A DNA stretch of 64,000 bases from an uncultured Allomuricauda sp. (GCF_947499585.1 NZ_CANMOO010000001.1:868001-932000), one strand, 5' to 3'. Shown: positions 9,511-17,718, numbered from the stretch's first letter. The notes: generated from the sequence alone by a model not told the origin. Made by a program: numbers and translations.

Positions 9511-9656
9511 TAGTAAATCGGTCCGAATGAAATAATACAACCCGCTTCTATGATAAACTTCAGTTCCCCCTGTTTAGTTCATCATAGGTCAACTATAGCA
9601 TCTCGATATTTGACAAAATCAGATTAACCCTGAGGTAATGAACCGATCTATTTTTT

Positions 9657-10517
9657 TTAATCTTCAAAGGAAGTGCTGGTGTACTCGTTTGAAGTTTCAG
9701 CATTTAGTGCTGTTTTAAGATTTTCATCACTATAAGCTACCATGGTATTATCCATAGATTGCCTTCTATAGGCGATGGTCACTTGTTCAATAGTGTGGTT
9801 TTCTCCTCTGTTGGATACCACATAGCTCTCTCCTTTTTCTAGATCAAGTTGTATGGCGTAATCATCTCTACTACTATTAATATGACTTCCAAGGTTTACA
9901 GAAGGAGTAAGGGTGTTGTATGATACTTGAGAAGCATAGAGGTCCAGACCTCCAAATCCATCTCGGCCTTCAGAGGCAAAGAACAAAAGGGTGCCATTGT
10001 ATATATTGGGGTATAATTCATCTTCTTTGGTATTTACCTTTGGCCCAAGGTTTTTTGATACACCTAAACTTCCATCCGCCTTGATATCGGCTACATAGAT
10101 ATCATATTTTCCATAGCTACCTCTCATATTGGAGGCAAAGAAAAGACGTTTGCCATCTTCTGAAACAGTTGGGTGTTTGGCAGAAGCGTATTTTGGGCAT
10201 ACCTTTAACTTGGTAATGTTACTCCATTTACCATTTATTTTTTCAGCACGATAGATTTCGTGTATTTGCTCCTTTTTTGAAAACACTCCATATAATGGTT
10301 TTTGCTCACTGGATTGGCTGAAGTAAGCCGTTTTACCATCTTTGGTCATTGACTTGGAAGGAATATAACCTTCAAGTGTTGATAAATGACCATTACCGTT
10401 ATTTATTTTGATGGCTTCTTTACTGGTTTCAAGTTTCATCGGATTTTGTGCTGTAATCTGATTCATGTGAAACAAACCGATAATTAATGTCAAACTGTAG
10501 GTTAATATGCGTGTCAT
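9657..10517 (-). CDS. Exported PD40 (WD40-like beta-propeller) repeat protein
   Basis: 286 residues with an N-terminal signal peptide (hydrophobic residues 5-20, cleavage likely after ITAQ). Beta-propeller blades of PD40 type are visible: HPTVSEDGKRLFFASNMRG near residue 115 and a blade with NGTLLFFASEGRDGFGGLD near 172. In Bacteroidota such blades often sit in front of an OmpA peptidoglycan-binding domain, as in type IX secretion and gliding proteins. No OmpA domain is present, and the chain ends in an acidic, Ser/Thr-rich tail. It is isolated, with 291 bases upstream and a probable terminator downstream. Specific role unknown. Confidence 0.75.
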   Translation of the reverse strand: MTRILTYSLTLIIGLFHMNQITAQNPMKLETSKEAIKINNGNGHLSTLEGYIPSKSMTKDGKTAYFSQSSEQKPLYGVFSKKEQIHEIYRAEKINGKWSNITKLKVCPKYASAKHPTVSEDGKRLFFASNMRGSYGKYDIYVADIKADGSLGVSKNLGPKVNTKEDELYPNIYNGTLLFFASEGRDGFGGLDLYASQVSYNTLTPSVNLGSHINSSRDDYAIQLDLEKGESYVVSNRGENHTIEQVTIAYRRQSMDNTMVAYSDENLKTALNAETSNEYTSTSFED

Positions 10518-10607
10518 GATTTTGGGATTTGGGGGTTAATACATGACAAAGTTGAGGAAAGATTTTTGAGGATTACTTATCAATTTTTCATAGGTTTTGA
10601 ATTTTAA

Positions 10608-10630
10608 CGATAAAAAAGTGTATTTTATCG
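10608..10630. promoter_or_regulatory. Short perfect inverted repeat upstream of the PD40 gene
   Basis: CGATAAAA (10608-10615) and TTTTATCG (10623-10630) form an 8-base inverted repeat with a 7-base spacer, about 90 bases before the PD40 start. It could be an operator; no TAnnTTTG promoter is evident beside it. Confidence 0.25.
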
Positions 10631-10808
10631 AAAATATTTTAACAATTTAACATGTGTGTAAGCGCATTATGTTGATTAACGATGTTTTTTGCATTTTGAC
10701 CGACATCATCTGCTGCTAAACCGCTCATGCCATGATAGTTTCAGTTGTGCTTTTAACTACAAACCCGCTTGATTGGGAACACAATTCCTTAAAATGGCTA
10801 TGTTTTTC

Positions 10809-11537
10809 TTAGTAGTGGGTCTTGGAAGAATCGGATACCAATCTATTGATTTCCATAAGTTCATTGTTTGTTAAGTGGCGCCATTTACCCACAGGAACAT
10901 CTAGGTCTACATTCATGATACGGACACGTTTTAACTTCTTGACACGGTAGTCCAAGTACTCGCACATTCTACGAATTTGCCTGTTTAAACCTTGTGTTAG
11001 TACAATTTTAAACTGATTTGAACTTAATTGTTCCACTTTGCATTTTCTGGTGACCGTATCTAAAATGGGTACTCCGTTTTGCATTTTCTTTATAAACTCT
11101 GAGGTAATAGGTTTGTTTACCGTAACCAAGTATTCCTTTTCATGATGGTTTCTTGCACGAAGAATTTTGTTCACTATGTCCCCATCGTTGGTCATAAAAA
11201 TGAGACCTTCACTTGGTTTGTCTAATCTGCCAATAGGGAAAATTCGCTTTGGATAATTTATAAAATCAATGATGTTGTCTTTTTCAACTCTGGTGTCAGT
11301 TGTACAAACAATGCCAATGGGTTTATTGAAAGCTAGGTAAACAGGTTTTTCTTTGGGTTCAGAAATTAACTCTCCGTCAACTCTTACTTCATCTTTAGGG
11401 TTTACTTTGGTGCCCATTTCAGGCACTTTTCCATTTATGGTCACCCTACCTTGCTCTATAAGTTTATCTGCGGCACGTCTGGAGCAATAACCTACTTCAC
11501 TTAGATATTTATTAATACGGGTTTCTTTCATTTCCAT
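10809..11537 (-). CDS. rluF: 23S rRNA pseudouridine synthase RluF
   Basis: 242 residues. An N-terminal S4 RNA-binding domain ([20 protein letters not shown], residues 6-25) is followed by the RsuA/RluB/E/F catalytic domain. The catalytic Asp is in [18 protein letters not shown], and the C-terminal signature is [17 protein letters not shown]. The RluF-like features are the [15 protein letters not shown] segment and the basic [11 protein letters not shown] stretch. RluF isomerises uridine 2604 of 23S rRNA in E. coli. It follows the metallo-beta-lactamase gene by 11 bases on the same strand. The start could be Met3 instead of Met1 ([10 protein letters not shown]). Confidence 0.9.
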   Translation of the reverse strand: MEMKETRINKYLSEVGYCSRRAADKLIEQGRVTINGKVPEMGTKVNPKDEVRVDGELISEPKEKPVYLAFNKPIGIVCTTDTRVEKDNIIDFINYPKRIFPIGRLDKPSEGLIFMTNDGDIVNKILRARNHHEKEYLVTVNKPITSEFIKKMQNGVPILDTVTRKCKVEQLSSNQFKIVLTQGLNRQIRRMCEYLDYRVKKLKRVRIMNVDLDVPVGKWRHLTNNELMEINRLVSDSSKTHY

Positions 11538-11548
11538 TTATTACCGGA

Positions 11549-12295
11549 CTATTGCTGTTTTACATTGGAAAACAACTTAACCGTGTAATCCAACAAATCT
11601 ATACCACCTGGTTTTCCGTGACCGGGAACTACATATTGTAGTTCAGGGAATCTGTTTTTTACATTTTGAACAGTAGTTGGCCATTCATTTACATTGGCCT
11701 CTTCAATATAGCCTTTACCAGCGTTTAGTCCTTTTACCAAGCATCCTCCAAAAAGTACTTTTTCTGTTGGCACATAGCCTACAATATTGTCTTTTGTATG
11801 GCCTTCACCCATAAATATAGTTACAACACTTTCGTCACCTACCTTAGTTATAAGTTCATTTTGAAAACTGTTTTGAGGAATTGCTGTACTATCCGCTTCT
11901 TTTGCAAATTCAATTGTCAATTGGTTTCCAAAAGATGGTATTTCTGCATCATGAAATGCATTTAGACCTCCAAGACAGTCATCATGAGAATGGGTTACTA
12001 TTACCGCTTTAATGGTTACTTTGAAATTGCTTTTTAACTGCGCTATAAGTTCTTTTGAAACCAAGTCTGTTGTGGGAGTATCAAAAACTATAGCTTCAGA
12101 ACCATTTTTATATACCAGTCCATTGCAAGGAACTTTTCCAAAACTCTCGGTCTTCAAATAGGATGTGTGTATGTAGGTGTTATCTGTTAGTTTTGTTATA
12201 ATTAAACTATCAGATTTATAGATTTCCTTGGGCGCTGTATTGGCACACCCGAGAAGTATAAATAATACAATTATAGAAAGTAACTTGCACTTCAT
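11549..12295 (-). CDS. Subclass B1 metallo-beta-lactamase, predicted lipoprotein
   Basis: 248 residues. All six B1 zinc ligands are present: His102, His104 and Asp106 (THSHDDCLGG), His166 (GEGHTKDN), Cys185 (GGCLVKG) and His226 (PGHGKPGG). The Cys ligand and spacing fit the true B1 group that hydrolyses beta-lactams including carbapenems. The N terminus is a lipoprotein signal with lipobox LLGC (Cys17), so the enzyme should be membrane-anchored in the periplasm, as NDM-1 is. It is followed closely by rluF. No insertion sequence or integron is nearby and base composition looks like its surroundings, so it appears to be a resident chromosomal gene. Activity and spectrum are not shown by sequence. 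Confidence 0.92.
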   Translation of the reverse strand: MKCKLLSIIVLFILLGCANTAPKEIYKSDSLIITKLTDNTYIHTSYLKTESFGKVPCNGLVYKNGSEAIVFDTPTTDLVSKELIAQLKSNFKVTIKAVIVTHSHDDCLGGLNAFHDAEIPSFGNQLTIEFAKEADSTAIPQNSFQNELITKVGDESVVTIFMGEGHTKDNIVGYVPTEKVLFGGCLVKGLNAGKGYIEEANVNEWPTTVQNVKNRFPELQYVVPGHGKPGGIDLLDYTVKLFSNVKQQ

Positions 12296-12454
12296 TTTTG
12301 ATAAATAAGAATGATTTGCTAAAGATATTCAGAAATTTGTTCCCGTTAAAAGTAGTATGGGTTTCAACTGACTTTATTTTCAGTTTACTAATTCGTTTAT
12401 ATATGGTAATTACTGTTGTTTTAAGACTTTGCCACATTTTGTAGACCTGATATG

Positions 12455-12491
12455 ATGAACTAGCTTATTTTAAGGTTTTTATTTTTGAGAT
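12455..12491. repeat. 37-bp direct repeat, copy 1
   Basis: ATGAACTAGCTTATTTT and the following 20 bases recur at 13601-13637 with only two mismatches. In copy 2 the sequence is the 3' end of the DUF1801 gene. Here, read on the minus strand, it would encode a near-identical tail (TISKIKTLK then stop) with no gene attached. It therefore looks like the leftover end of a second DUF1801-like gene or a recombination scar. Confidence 0.8.
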
Positions 12492-12512
12492 TGTCTTCCA
12501 AAGTACTAGTCA

Positions 12513-12800
12513 TTAACGCTTACTGATTTTATTTCCAGAAATAGCCTTTTGCCTTGAGCACTTAAAACGGTTGATGTCTGGGTTACGTTTTTTTAGGTGT
12601 TTTTGACTGACTCCACTATTTACGCGTTTTCGCCAACGTTTAAAACTGGAATTTTTAAGACTCTCCCGCATGAGTTTGATGACATCTTTTTCTTGAAGTC
12701 CAAATTGAAAAAGAATTGCTTCAAAAGGGGTGCGATCCTCCCACGCCATTTCTATTATACGATCTAACTCTCTTTCGGTGAACGATTCATTACTTGTCAT
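12513..12800 (-). CDS. TIGR03643 (DUF2805) family small protein
   Basis: 95 residues. The N-terminal half carries the family signature: FTERELDRIIEMAWEDRTPF followed by EAILFQFGLQEKDVIKLMR, a helix-turn-helix-like layout. The second half is strongly basic (KRWRKRVNSG, HLKKRNPDINRFKCSRQKAI), so nucleic-acid binding is plausible. From memory the family often sits near cryptochrome/photolyase genes; none is in this window. It overlaps the upstream DUF2452 gene by 11 bases, indicating co-translation. Function not established. Confidence 0.85.
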   Translation of the reverse strand: MTSNESFTERELDRIIEMAWEDRTPFEAILFQFGLQEKDVIKLMRESLKNSSFKRWRKRVNSGVSQKHLKKRNPDINRFKCSRQKAISGNKISKR

Positions 12801-13209
12801 CGAGAGATGTCACTTTTTCCCAGATCTGATCTGCATTTAAATAAAAACTTCCGAGAATATTAAAATTACATTGATTAGGCGCTATAAGAGATAAAAAAGA
12901 TTCTGTATTATTTCTTTCATACAGATGGTAGACTTCCCCAATAATAGGTTCAAAACTAAATTTAGCACTGAAAATGAGTTGGTTATACTCAAATTCATGT
13001 ATCATTTTTTCATACTCAGCCTTAAGCTCTAAATATTTGGTTTTAACCTTATGGTTAACTTTGTTGATGCTTCTATTTTTCCAGGCAATACTATCTGTCG
13101 CGGTAATGACGGGTGCACCAACATTTGTTGCATAAGGTTTTAAAGCAGCGTCGTATTTTTGACTCCCATGGTCAAATACCACGTTGTCTGGCTTTTTTTC
13201 ATATCCCAT
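12790..13209 (-). CDS. DUF2452 domain protein
   Basis: 139 residues, no signal peptide or membrane segment. The family pattern is readable: KKPDNVVFDHGSQKYDAALKPY at the N terminus (key residues PDNVV), VGAPVI, then a long helix with YEKMIHEFEYNQLIFSAK, and the C-terminal FEPIIGEVYHLYER and FLSLIAP segments. DUF2452 proteins are small cytoplasmic proteins of unknown function, common in Bacteroidota and Gammaproteobacteria. It is the middle gene of a compact minus-strand trio: 14 bases after the small 54-residue gene and overlapping the TIGR03643 gene by 11 bases. Confidence 0.85.
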   Translation of the reverse strand: MGYEKKPDNVVFDHGSQKYDAALKPYATNVGAPVITATDSIAWKNRSINKVNHKVKTKYLELKAEYEKMIHEFEYNQLIFSAKFSFEPIIGEVYHLYERNNTESFLSLIAPNQCNFNILGSFYLNADQIWEKVTSLDDK

Positions 13210-13223
13210 TTAAGTTGATGATA

Positions 13224-13388
13224 TTAGACCAGTTGATCAATTTGTTTCATTATTTCTTCTGCTTCAAATGTTTTCTGATCACTTAGTTTTCTATTTGATG
13301 TTGAGAATCCATGGGCTTCTCTTAAAAGTTTTGCGTACTGTTCTTGTAATTTTTCTTTTTCTGTTCTCTTTTTGAACAATCCGAACAT
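13224..13388 (-). CDS. Lacal_2735-type small protein (54 residues)
   Basis: An ATG at 13386-13388 opens a 54-codon frame ending in TAA at 13224-13226. The product begins MFGLFKKRTEKEKLQEQYAK and continues with a charged helix containing REAHGFSTSNRKLSDQKTFE and EAEEIMKQID. This matches the small Flavobacteriaceae family annotated as Lacal_2735, which has no known function. The protein is almost entirely a predicted charged alpha helix or coiled coil without signal peptide. It is probably the first gene of the trio with DUF2452 and TIGR03643. Confidence 0.85.
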   Translation of the reverse strand: MFGLFKKRTEKEKLQEQYAKLLREAHGFSTSNRKLSDQKTFEAEEIMKQIDQLV

Positions 13389-13600
13389 ATTTTCTGGGGG
13401 TTTTTGAAATTATTTCTAATCTGTTTCTTCTTCTTAAGATAAAACAAAGATACAAAATGTTTAACCATTTTTAATATTGGTTAAACATTTTATGTTTTTA
13501 GACTGTAAAGAGAAATTCTAGGAGATTTTTTTCTTCGAATAACTTGGCTTTTATTATTCTGTGCTTAGTTATGTAAGCTATAACTGATCTTGACGTTGTA

Positions 13601-13637
13601 ATGAACTAGCTTATTTTGAGGTTTTTATTTTTGATAT
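13601..13637. repeat. 37-bp direct repeat, copy 2 (3' end of the DUF1801 gene)
   Basis: Matches 12455-12491 at 35 of 37 positions. The repeat covers the last nine codons of the DUF1801 gene plus 10 bases beyond its stop. The two copies enclose the Lacal_2735/DUF2452/TIGR03643 trio. Confidence 0.8.
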
Positions 13638-14054
13638 TATTTCCCCCTTTGATTTGCTTGGTTTGTCCATATCTTCAATAGCTAAATTAACCGCTGCTTT
13701 AATCAAATCCTTTACTTTTTCATTGCGGTAATTGCTTACGGCTTTTATGGGAATGTGTCTAATCAATTTCCCAGTACCTGTGAGCAGTTTGTGCTTATCT
13801 TCGATTATGGTTCCTTTGTTAAAACCTAAATTCAAGTGATTGGTATATATTGGTATCATGCAAAATGCATCCGACATTTTTTCGGAAATGGAAAATAAGG
13901 ATGTTAGGGCATGCGTGTGATATAGCAATTCGTTGGCATCAGGGTAAACTTCAAGGATAAATACCCTTAAGTCTTTAAATAGCTCTATCAAATTGGGGTC
14001 TTTTAATTCTAAAAAATGGAGAAAGTCAGGATGTATAGCACTTGGTTCCTTCAT
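13611..14054 (-). CDS. DUF1801 domain protein
   Basis: 147 residues, cytoplasmic. DUF1801 features are present: a helix LFKDLRVFILEVYPDANELLY, the central beta segment with FCMIPIYTNHLNLGFNKGT, and LLTGTGKLIRHIPIKAVSNY leading to a helix (VKDLIKAAVNLA). The fold belongs to the YdhG/DUF1801 group, which is structurally characterised but not functionally assigned. The gene stands alone, with 222 bases upstream up to the VOC gene. Its final codons are duplicated 1.1 kb away, next to the neighbouring trio. Confidence 0.85.
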   Translation of the reverse strand: MKEPSAIHPDFLHFLELKDPNLIELFKDLRVFILEVYPDANELLYHTHALTSLFSISEKMSDAFCMIPIYTNHLNLGFNKGTIIEDKHKLLTGTGKLIRHIPIKAVSNYRNEKVKDLIKAAVNLAIEDMDKPSKSKGEIISKIKTSK

Positions 14055-14276
14055 CTTTTTTCTTTTTGATTATTTTTCAATAGTAATCATAGGTTTGGTG
14101 TACAACAAAATGGAATATACCATAATCAATCCCATTATGGAAAAAATCATATCGTATAGGTCATACACATTGTTACCACCTAAATTATGGATTTTGGGTA
14201 GCTTCAGCGTTTTTTGCAATTTGTGAAAGCACTTGGTTTTCAGATGTATCCGTGCGGCTTATATTAAAATTTGAAA

Positions 14277-14702
14277 TTATTCTGAAAGGTTCAGTTGCCA
14301 TGAAATACCATATTTGTCTTCACACCATCCAAATTTTTTACCAAAGCCATAATTCCCCGAACCGTAGTTATCAAGAGGAACCATAATTTGACCTCCATTT
14401 GAAGAAAGTTCTTCAAATAAAATTTGCATCTCGTTTTCTGAGTCACATTCAACGAACAGTGATACTCCTGGTGTAAATGACCAAGCGTGTTTAAAATTAC
14501 TTTCGGAAACCCCGTACTCTGTACCATTTAATGTAAATATTCCATATTTGATAAGCTCTGGTGTTCCTCCAGCCTCTCCTTCCGAGTATTTTGATATGCT
14601 TTTGATTTCCGAATTCGGAAAGATCGAAGTGTAAAAATTCATCGCTTCTTCAGCCCTTCCGCATTGATCACCTACAAACGTTAGAAATGTTGTTGTCTGC
14701 AT
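14277..14702 (-). CDS. VOC family protein (PhnB-like glyoxalase-fold)
   Basis: 141 residues with the PhnB-type vicinal oxygen chelate pattern: FLTFVGDQCGRAEEAMNFY, SIFPNSEIKSI, a YGVSESN segment, and the C-terminal GKKFGWCEDKYGISWQLNL. VOC proteins bind divalent metals with a His/Gln/Glu set. This PhnB-like branch is usually annotated as a 3-demethylubiquinone methyltransferase-like protein without proof of that reaction. The substrate cannot be deduced. It is a single gene on the minus strand, downstream of the structured element and the CPBP protease gene. Confidence 0.85.
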   Translation of the reverse strand: MQTTTFLTFVGDQCGRAEEAMNFYTSIFPNSEIKSISKYSEGEAGGTPELIKYGIFTLNGTEYGVSESNFKHAWSFTPGVSLFVECDSENEMQILFEELSSNGGQIMVPLDNYGSGNYGFGKKFGWCEDKYGISWQLNLSE

Positions 14703-14797
14703 TTTCTTAATTTTAGTTCAAACCAATTTTTTTTAATCAAATAATTAACATACTTCTCGAAAGTTGCTATTACTGGTGAATTGCTGAATTGGCAATT

Positions 14798-14958
14798 GTT
14801 AAGCTCTTTTTTGCATCGAATTACTGCCGACGTGTTTGTATATGATTCGTTGCTTGGTTTAGCACATAGCTTTGCAAGTACACACCAAACTAAAAATCTG
14901 CGAAGATTTTCAGAAGTAGGCTTTTATCAGCAATTAATTTTATACAGTGTTGTAGCTT
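14798..14958 (-). repeat. Structured intergenic element between the CPBP and VOC genes
   Basis: No gene here, but there is dense dyad symmetry. AAAATCT (14893-14899) and AGATTTT (14904-14910) form a perfect hairpin around GCGA. GTTTAGCACATA (14857-14868) pairs with TACACACCAAAC (14879-14890) only through G-T wobbles on the minus strand, so the fold favours a minus-strand RNA. The right edge has TATACAGTGTTGTAGC. From memory this resembles dispersed structured elements between small accessory genes in Flavobacteriaceae; not checked. Confidence 0.35.
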
Positions 14959-15797
14959 GTTTTTTCTATTTTATTCTTTCTTATTGATAATTTCAAAAAT
15001 ACAATACAAACTATGAGTAGTAAAATTATAGACAAAATAGAATCTTCTATACCAAAGTCACTTCCTATTAGTAAAATGGGTCCATCAAAATTAGAATTGA
15101 TTATATGACCTTCTTCTGTTCCAGAGAGATTTGAACCATAAAAAGGTTGCGCAAAGTTCCATCCTAAATGAAACGCAAAAGGTAACCATAATCTTTTTGT
15201 ATAGGTATACATTATACTATGTGCAAATCCAAAGCTTAATAATAGTAGAACAGACAATACTGTAACATTGTCATTCAACAAATGTGGCACTGTGAAAATT
15301 ATAGATATTATTATCAAAGCCAAATAAGTTCCTAGCCATTTCTCAATAATTCTGTATATAATTAGCCTGAAAAAAACCTCTTCTATTAAAGCTGCGATTA
15401 CTAGAAATGAAAATGGTGCTAGTAGATAAGAAAAGTCAGAAATACTGTCAACAGTATAGTAACCGAGTAGATAAAGAATTAATATAACCAACGATAAAAC
15501 CAAAAAACCAAATAGAAAACCACCTAATAATTCTGTTTTTAAATTTGTTTTAGACAGCTCTTTGATTTCTCTTTTTTCATATATTTTGAAAAAATAAAAA
15601 TAGCTTAATAATAAAACAACAACAGAAATGTAATTTATAATAGTATCTCCAATTGGCTTGCTGTCAATAAAGTTATGTATCAAAGGTTTTGTAACTAAAT
15701 TTTGAATTCCGATAAGTACTCCAAGACAGGTTGTAATCCCAAAAACTATTTTGACAATAGGAAAGTGAATTATTTTTTTTAATGTAAGTTTCATCAA
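14940..15797 (-). CDS. CPBP family intramembrane glutamic endopeptidase
   Basis: 285 residues with about eight hydrophobic helices. The CPBP (Abi/CAAX protease-like) signature is complete: Glu139-Glu140 with Arg144 (ALIEEVFFRLI), His172 (FTVPHLL) and His210 (FAFHLGWNF). In this family the first Glu and the two His form the active site inside the membrane. Members range from CAAX prenyl proteases to bacteriocin self-immunity proteins. No bacteriocin gene is adjacent. Base composition is noticeably AT-richer than the neighbours. The start at Met1 or Met2 (MMKLTLKK) is undecided. Confidence 0.9.
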   Translation of the reverse strand: MMKLTLKKIIHFPIVKIVFGITTCLGVLIGIQNLVTKPLIHNFIDSKPIGDTIINYISVVVLLLSYFYFFKIYEKREIKELSKTNLKTELLGGFLFGFLVLSLVILILYLLGYYTVDSISDFSYLLAPFSFLVIAALIEEVFFRLIIYRIIEKWLGTYLALIIISIIFTVPHLLNDNVTVLSVLLLLSFGFAHSIMYTYTKRLWLPFAFHLGWNFAQPFYGSNLSGTEEGHIINSNFDGPILLIGSDFGIEDSILSIILLLIVCIVFLKLSIRKNKIEKTSYNTV

Positions 15798-15860
15798 TAA
15801 ATTTTAGGTTTGTTTTAAATAAGCTCCAATGACCTTAATAAACGGTCGTCTTAATGCCGC

Positions 15861-17555
15861 TTATTTATTGTTATGGGCTTTTTGATTTGTATACCCAGGT
15901 CCTCTAACCACTTGTCCGGGCAATTCACCAGTATGTTCTCCACCTTTAAGTACTTGAGTTCCATTGACAAAAACATGTACCATACCTGTCGAGAACTGCA
16001 AAGGTTTTTCAAATGTCGCGTGATCTTGAATTTCATTTGGATTAAATATTGCCAAATCTGCATAGAAGCCTTCTTTTAGTGCTCCACGTTTTTTGATTTT
16101 CAAATTGGTGGCTGGGAGGGTAGTTAGTTTATAGATAGCCTCCTCCAAGGAAATCACTTTTTCATCTCTCACATATTTGCCAAGCAAACGGGCAAAATTG
16201 CCGTATGCACGAGGGTGTGTACTCGATTTAAGGAAAACACCTTCGGGAGCAGAAGATTCAGCATCTGAACCAAAGCTCATATAGGGTAACGCAATTTGCT
16301 TTTTTACATTTTCCTCTGACATCAAAAAATACACTGTTCCAACTCTACTACCATCTTGAATCACTAAATCCATCGCTGTTTCTTCTGGGGACAGGTTTCG
16401 CATTTTCGCTACTTCAGCTAAGGTCTTACCTGTGAGGTATTTCAAACTATCATTTTTAAATCCAATTAGCATTATTTTGTCCGCAGATTCTGCTGCCTGC
16501 ATCAAGCTTTCCCATTCGTCAGTTGGAGTGGTCATTTCCTTTATAACTTGTTTGCGAATTACAGAGTCTTGTAACCGCTCTGCCCATTTATCATAACCTC
16601 CTTCTTGAACCCAAGGTGGCATGGAGGCATCTAAACCTGTAGCTCCGGCAATATATGTGTACATATCCGTAGTGATTTGCAAACCTGCTGACCTAGCTGA
16701 ATCAATTTTTGCGACCACATCATCAAACTTGTCCCAATTGGCTCTTCCACTTTGTTTAAGATGGTAGACTTCTGCTCTAATATTAGCTTTATCAGCAATT
16801 TGTATCAATTCGTCCAAACTCTCTAATATTTTTCCGCCTTCGCTTCTCATATGTGATATGTACATCCCATCATATTCAGCTGCCACTTTGCAGATTTCAA
16901 TTAATTCTTCGGTACTGGAATAGAATGCAGGAGCATAAATTAGCGATGAGCCAATACCCAAGGCTCCTTCCTCCATAGCTTGCTTTACCATCAACCGCAT
17001 GGAATCAAGCTCTACATCTGAAGGTGGTCGGTCTTCAAATCCAATGGCATGGATCCGAAGCGTTGTAGCACCTACGAATGAAGCCACATTGGGGGAGATA
17101 CCTTTTTCAACCAGAAAATCCAGATATTGTGCCAGTGTCGTCCATTTGATATCGTATTTGATGTCGCCTTGTCTTTCCTGTTCTTCTTTTTTCATTTTTT
17201 CGTTCCATGGCCCCATTGACCACCCTTCTCCGAAAACTTCCAATGTCACACCTTGTCTGATATCACTTTGAGAGGTACCATCTTCTATCAAAGCGTCTAC
17301 GGACCAGCTGAGCATATTTATAAAACCAGGAGCTACCACCAGACGTGAAGCATCGATTTCTAACTCGCTTTTTGCTCCTTGTAGATTGCCTATAGCTGCA
17401 ATAGTATCCGCTCTTATGCCAATATCACCTGTATAGGATGCATTACCGGAACCATCAACAATTTGACCGTTTTTGATAAGTACATCATAGGATTCGGTAG
17501 AAGAGCATCCATATAAAATGGAGACACCTAGTAAGATTTGAAAAAGTGGTTTCAT
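15861..17555 (-). CDS. D-aminoacylase-like amidohydrolase, lipoprotein, variant metal site
   Basis: 564 residues from the ATG at 17555 (MKPLFQILLG), chosen because it begins a lipoprotein signal with lipobox LYGC (Cys17); an upstream in-frame start lacks one. The fold is the amidohydrolase superfamily, N-acyl-D-amino-acid deacylase group: VLIKNGQIVDGSG at the N terminus, His235 (YISHMRSEG), His265 (EVYHLKQSG) and an Asp in FGSDAESSAPEG. The HxH expected after APGFI is replaced by NMLSW (residues 81-84), and the metal-binding Cys of this group aligns with Glu110 (FGEGWSMGP). Periplasmic peptide or D-amino-acid derivative hydrolysis is a guess. Confidence 0.8.
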   Translation of the reverse strand: MKPLFQILLGVSILYGCSSTESYDVLIKNGQIVDGSGNASYTGDIGIRADTIAAIGNLQGAKSELEIDASRLVVAPGFINMLSWSVDALIEDGTSQSDIRQGVTLEVFGEGWSMGPWNEKMKKEEQERQGDIKYDIKWTTLAQYLDFLVEKGISPNVASFVGATTLRIHAIGFEDRPPSDVELDSMRLMVKQAMEEGALGIGSSLIYAPAFYSSTEELIEICKVAAEYDGMYISHMRSEGGKILESLDELIQIADKANIRAEVYHLKQSGRANWDKFDDVVAKIDSARSAGLQITTDMYTYIAGATGLDASMPPWVQEGGYDKWAERLQDSVIRKQVIKEMTTPTDEWESLMQAAESADKIMLIGFKNDSLKYLTGKTLAEVAKMRNLSPEETAMDLVIQDGSRVGTVYFLMSEENVKKQIALPYMSFGSDAESSAPEGVFLKSSTHPRAYGNFARLLGKYVRDEKVISLEEAIYKLTTLPATNLKIKKRGALKEGFYADLAIFNPNEIQDHATFEKPLQFSTGMVHVFVNGTQVLKGGEHTGELPGQVVRGPGYTNQKAHNNK

Positions 17556-17632
17556 ATTGTTCAGTTTAATTGACCATAACAACCCGCTAAACGCAGTTCG
17601 ATGATTTCTACGGAAATATAATAAAATCATAC

Positions 17633-17718
17633 AACAATGAAACCAGAATTTGGACTACCTAAAAATCTGGTCTTATTGTTCATCAAGAAGGCCGCGTTAG
17701 CGGTCGTACCTTGTTGAT
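17633..17718. repeat. Two adjacent hairpin-forming inverted repeats
   Basis: 17633-17680: AACAAT...ACCAGA...TTT pairs with AAA...TCTGGT...ATTGTT with one bulge and a short mismatch. 17682-17718: ATCAAGAAGG pairs with CCTTGTTGAT with one mismatch, and an inner GGCCGC/GCGGTC stem closes a GTTA loop. Both lie between the amidohydrolase start and the tRNA terminator. Their role (leader structure, REP-like element or scar) is unknown. Confidence 0.5.

Larger units (their letters stand above)
9020..9656. other. Intergenic stretch of 637 bases with no intact gene
   Basis: No open reading frame of credible length on either strand. It contains a possible degenerate coding remnant (9133-9330) and a perfect 12-base inverted repeat (9478-9510), each listed separately. 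Nothing else is recognised. Confidence 0.6.

Noticed and set aside
11549..12295. Metallo-beta-lactamase considered as a recently acquired resistance gene
   Set aside because: No insertion sequence, integron or composition shift surrounds it, and it is packed against a housekeeping rRNA modification gene.
14798..14804. GTTAAGC resembles an integron attC core site (GTTRRRY)
   Set aside because: The matching inverse core is missing at the other end (GTTGTAG does not fit GTTRRRY), and no integrase gene is in the window.
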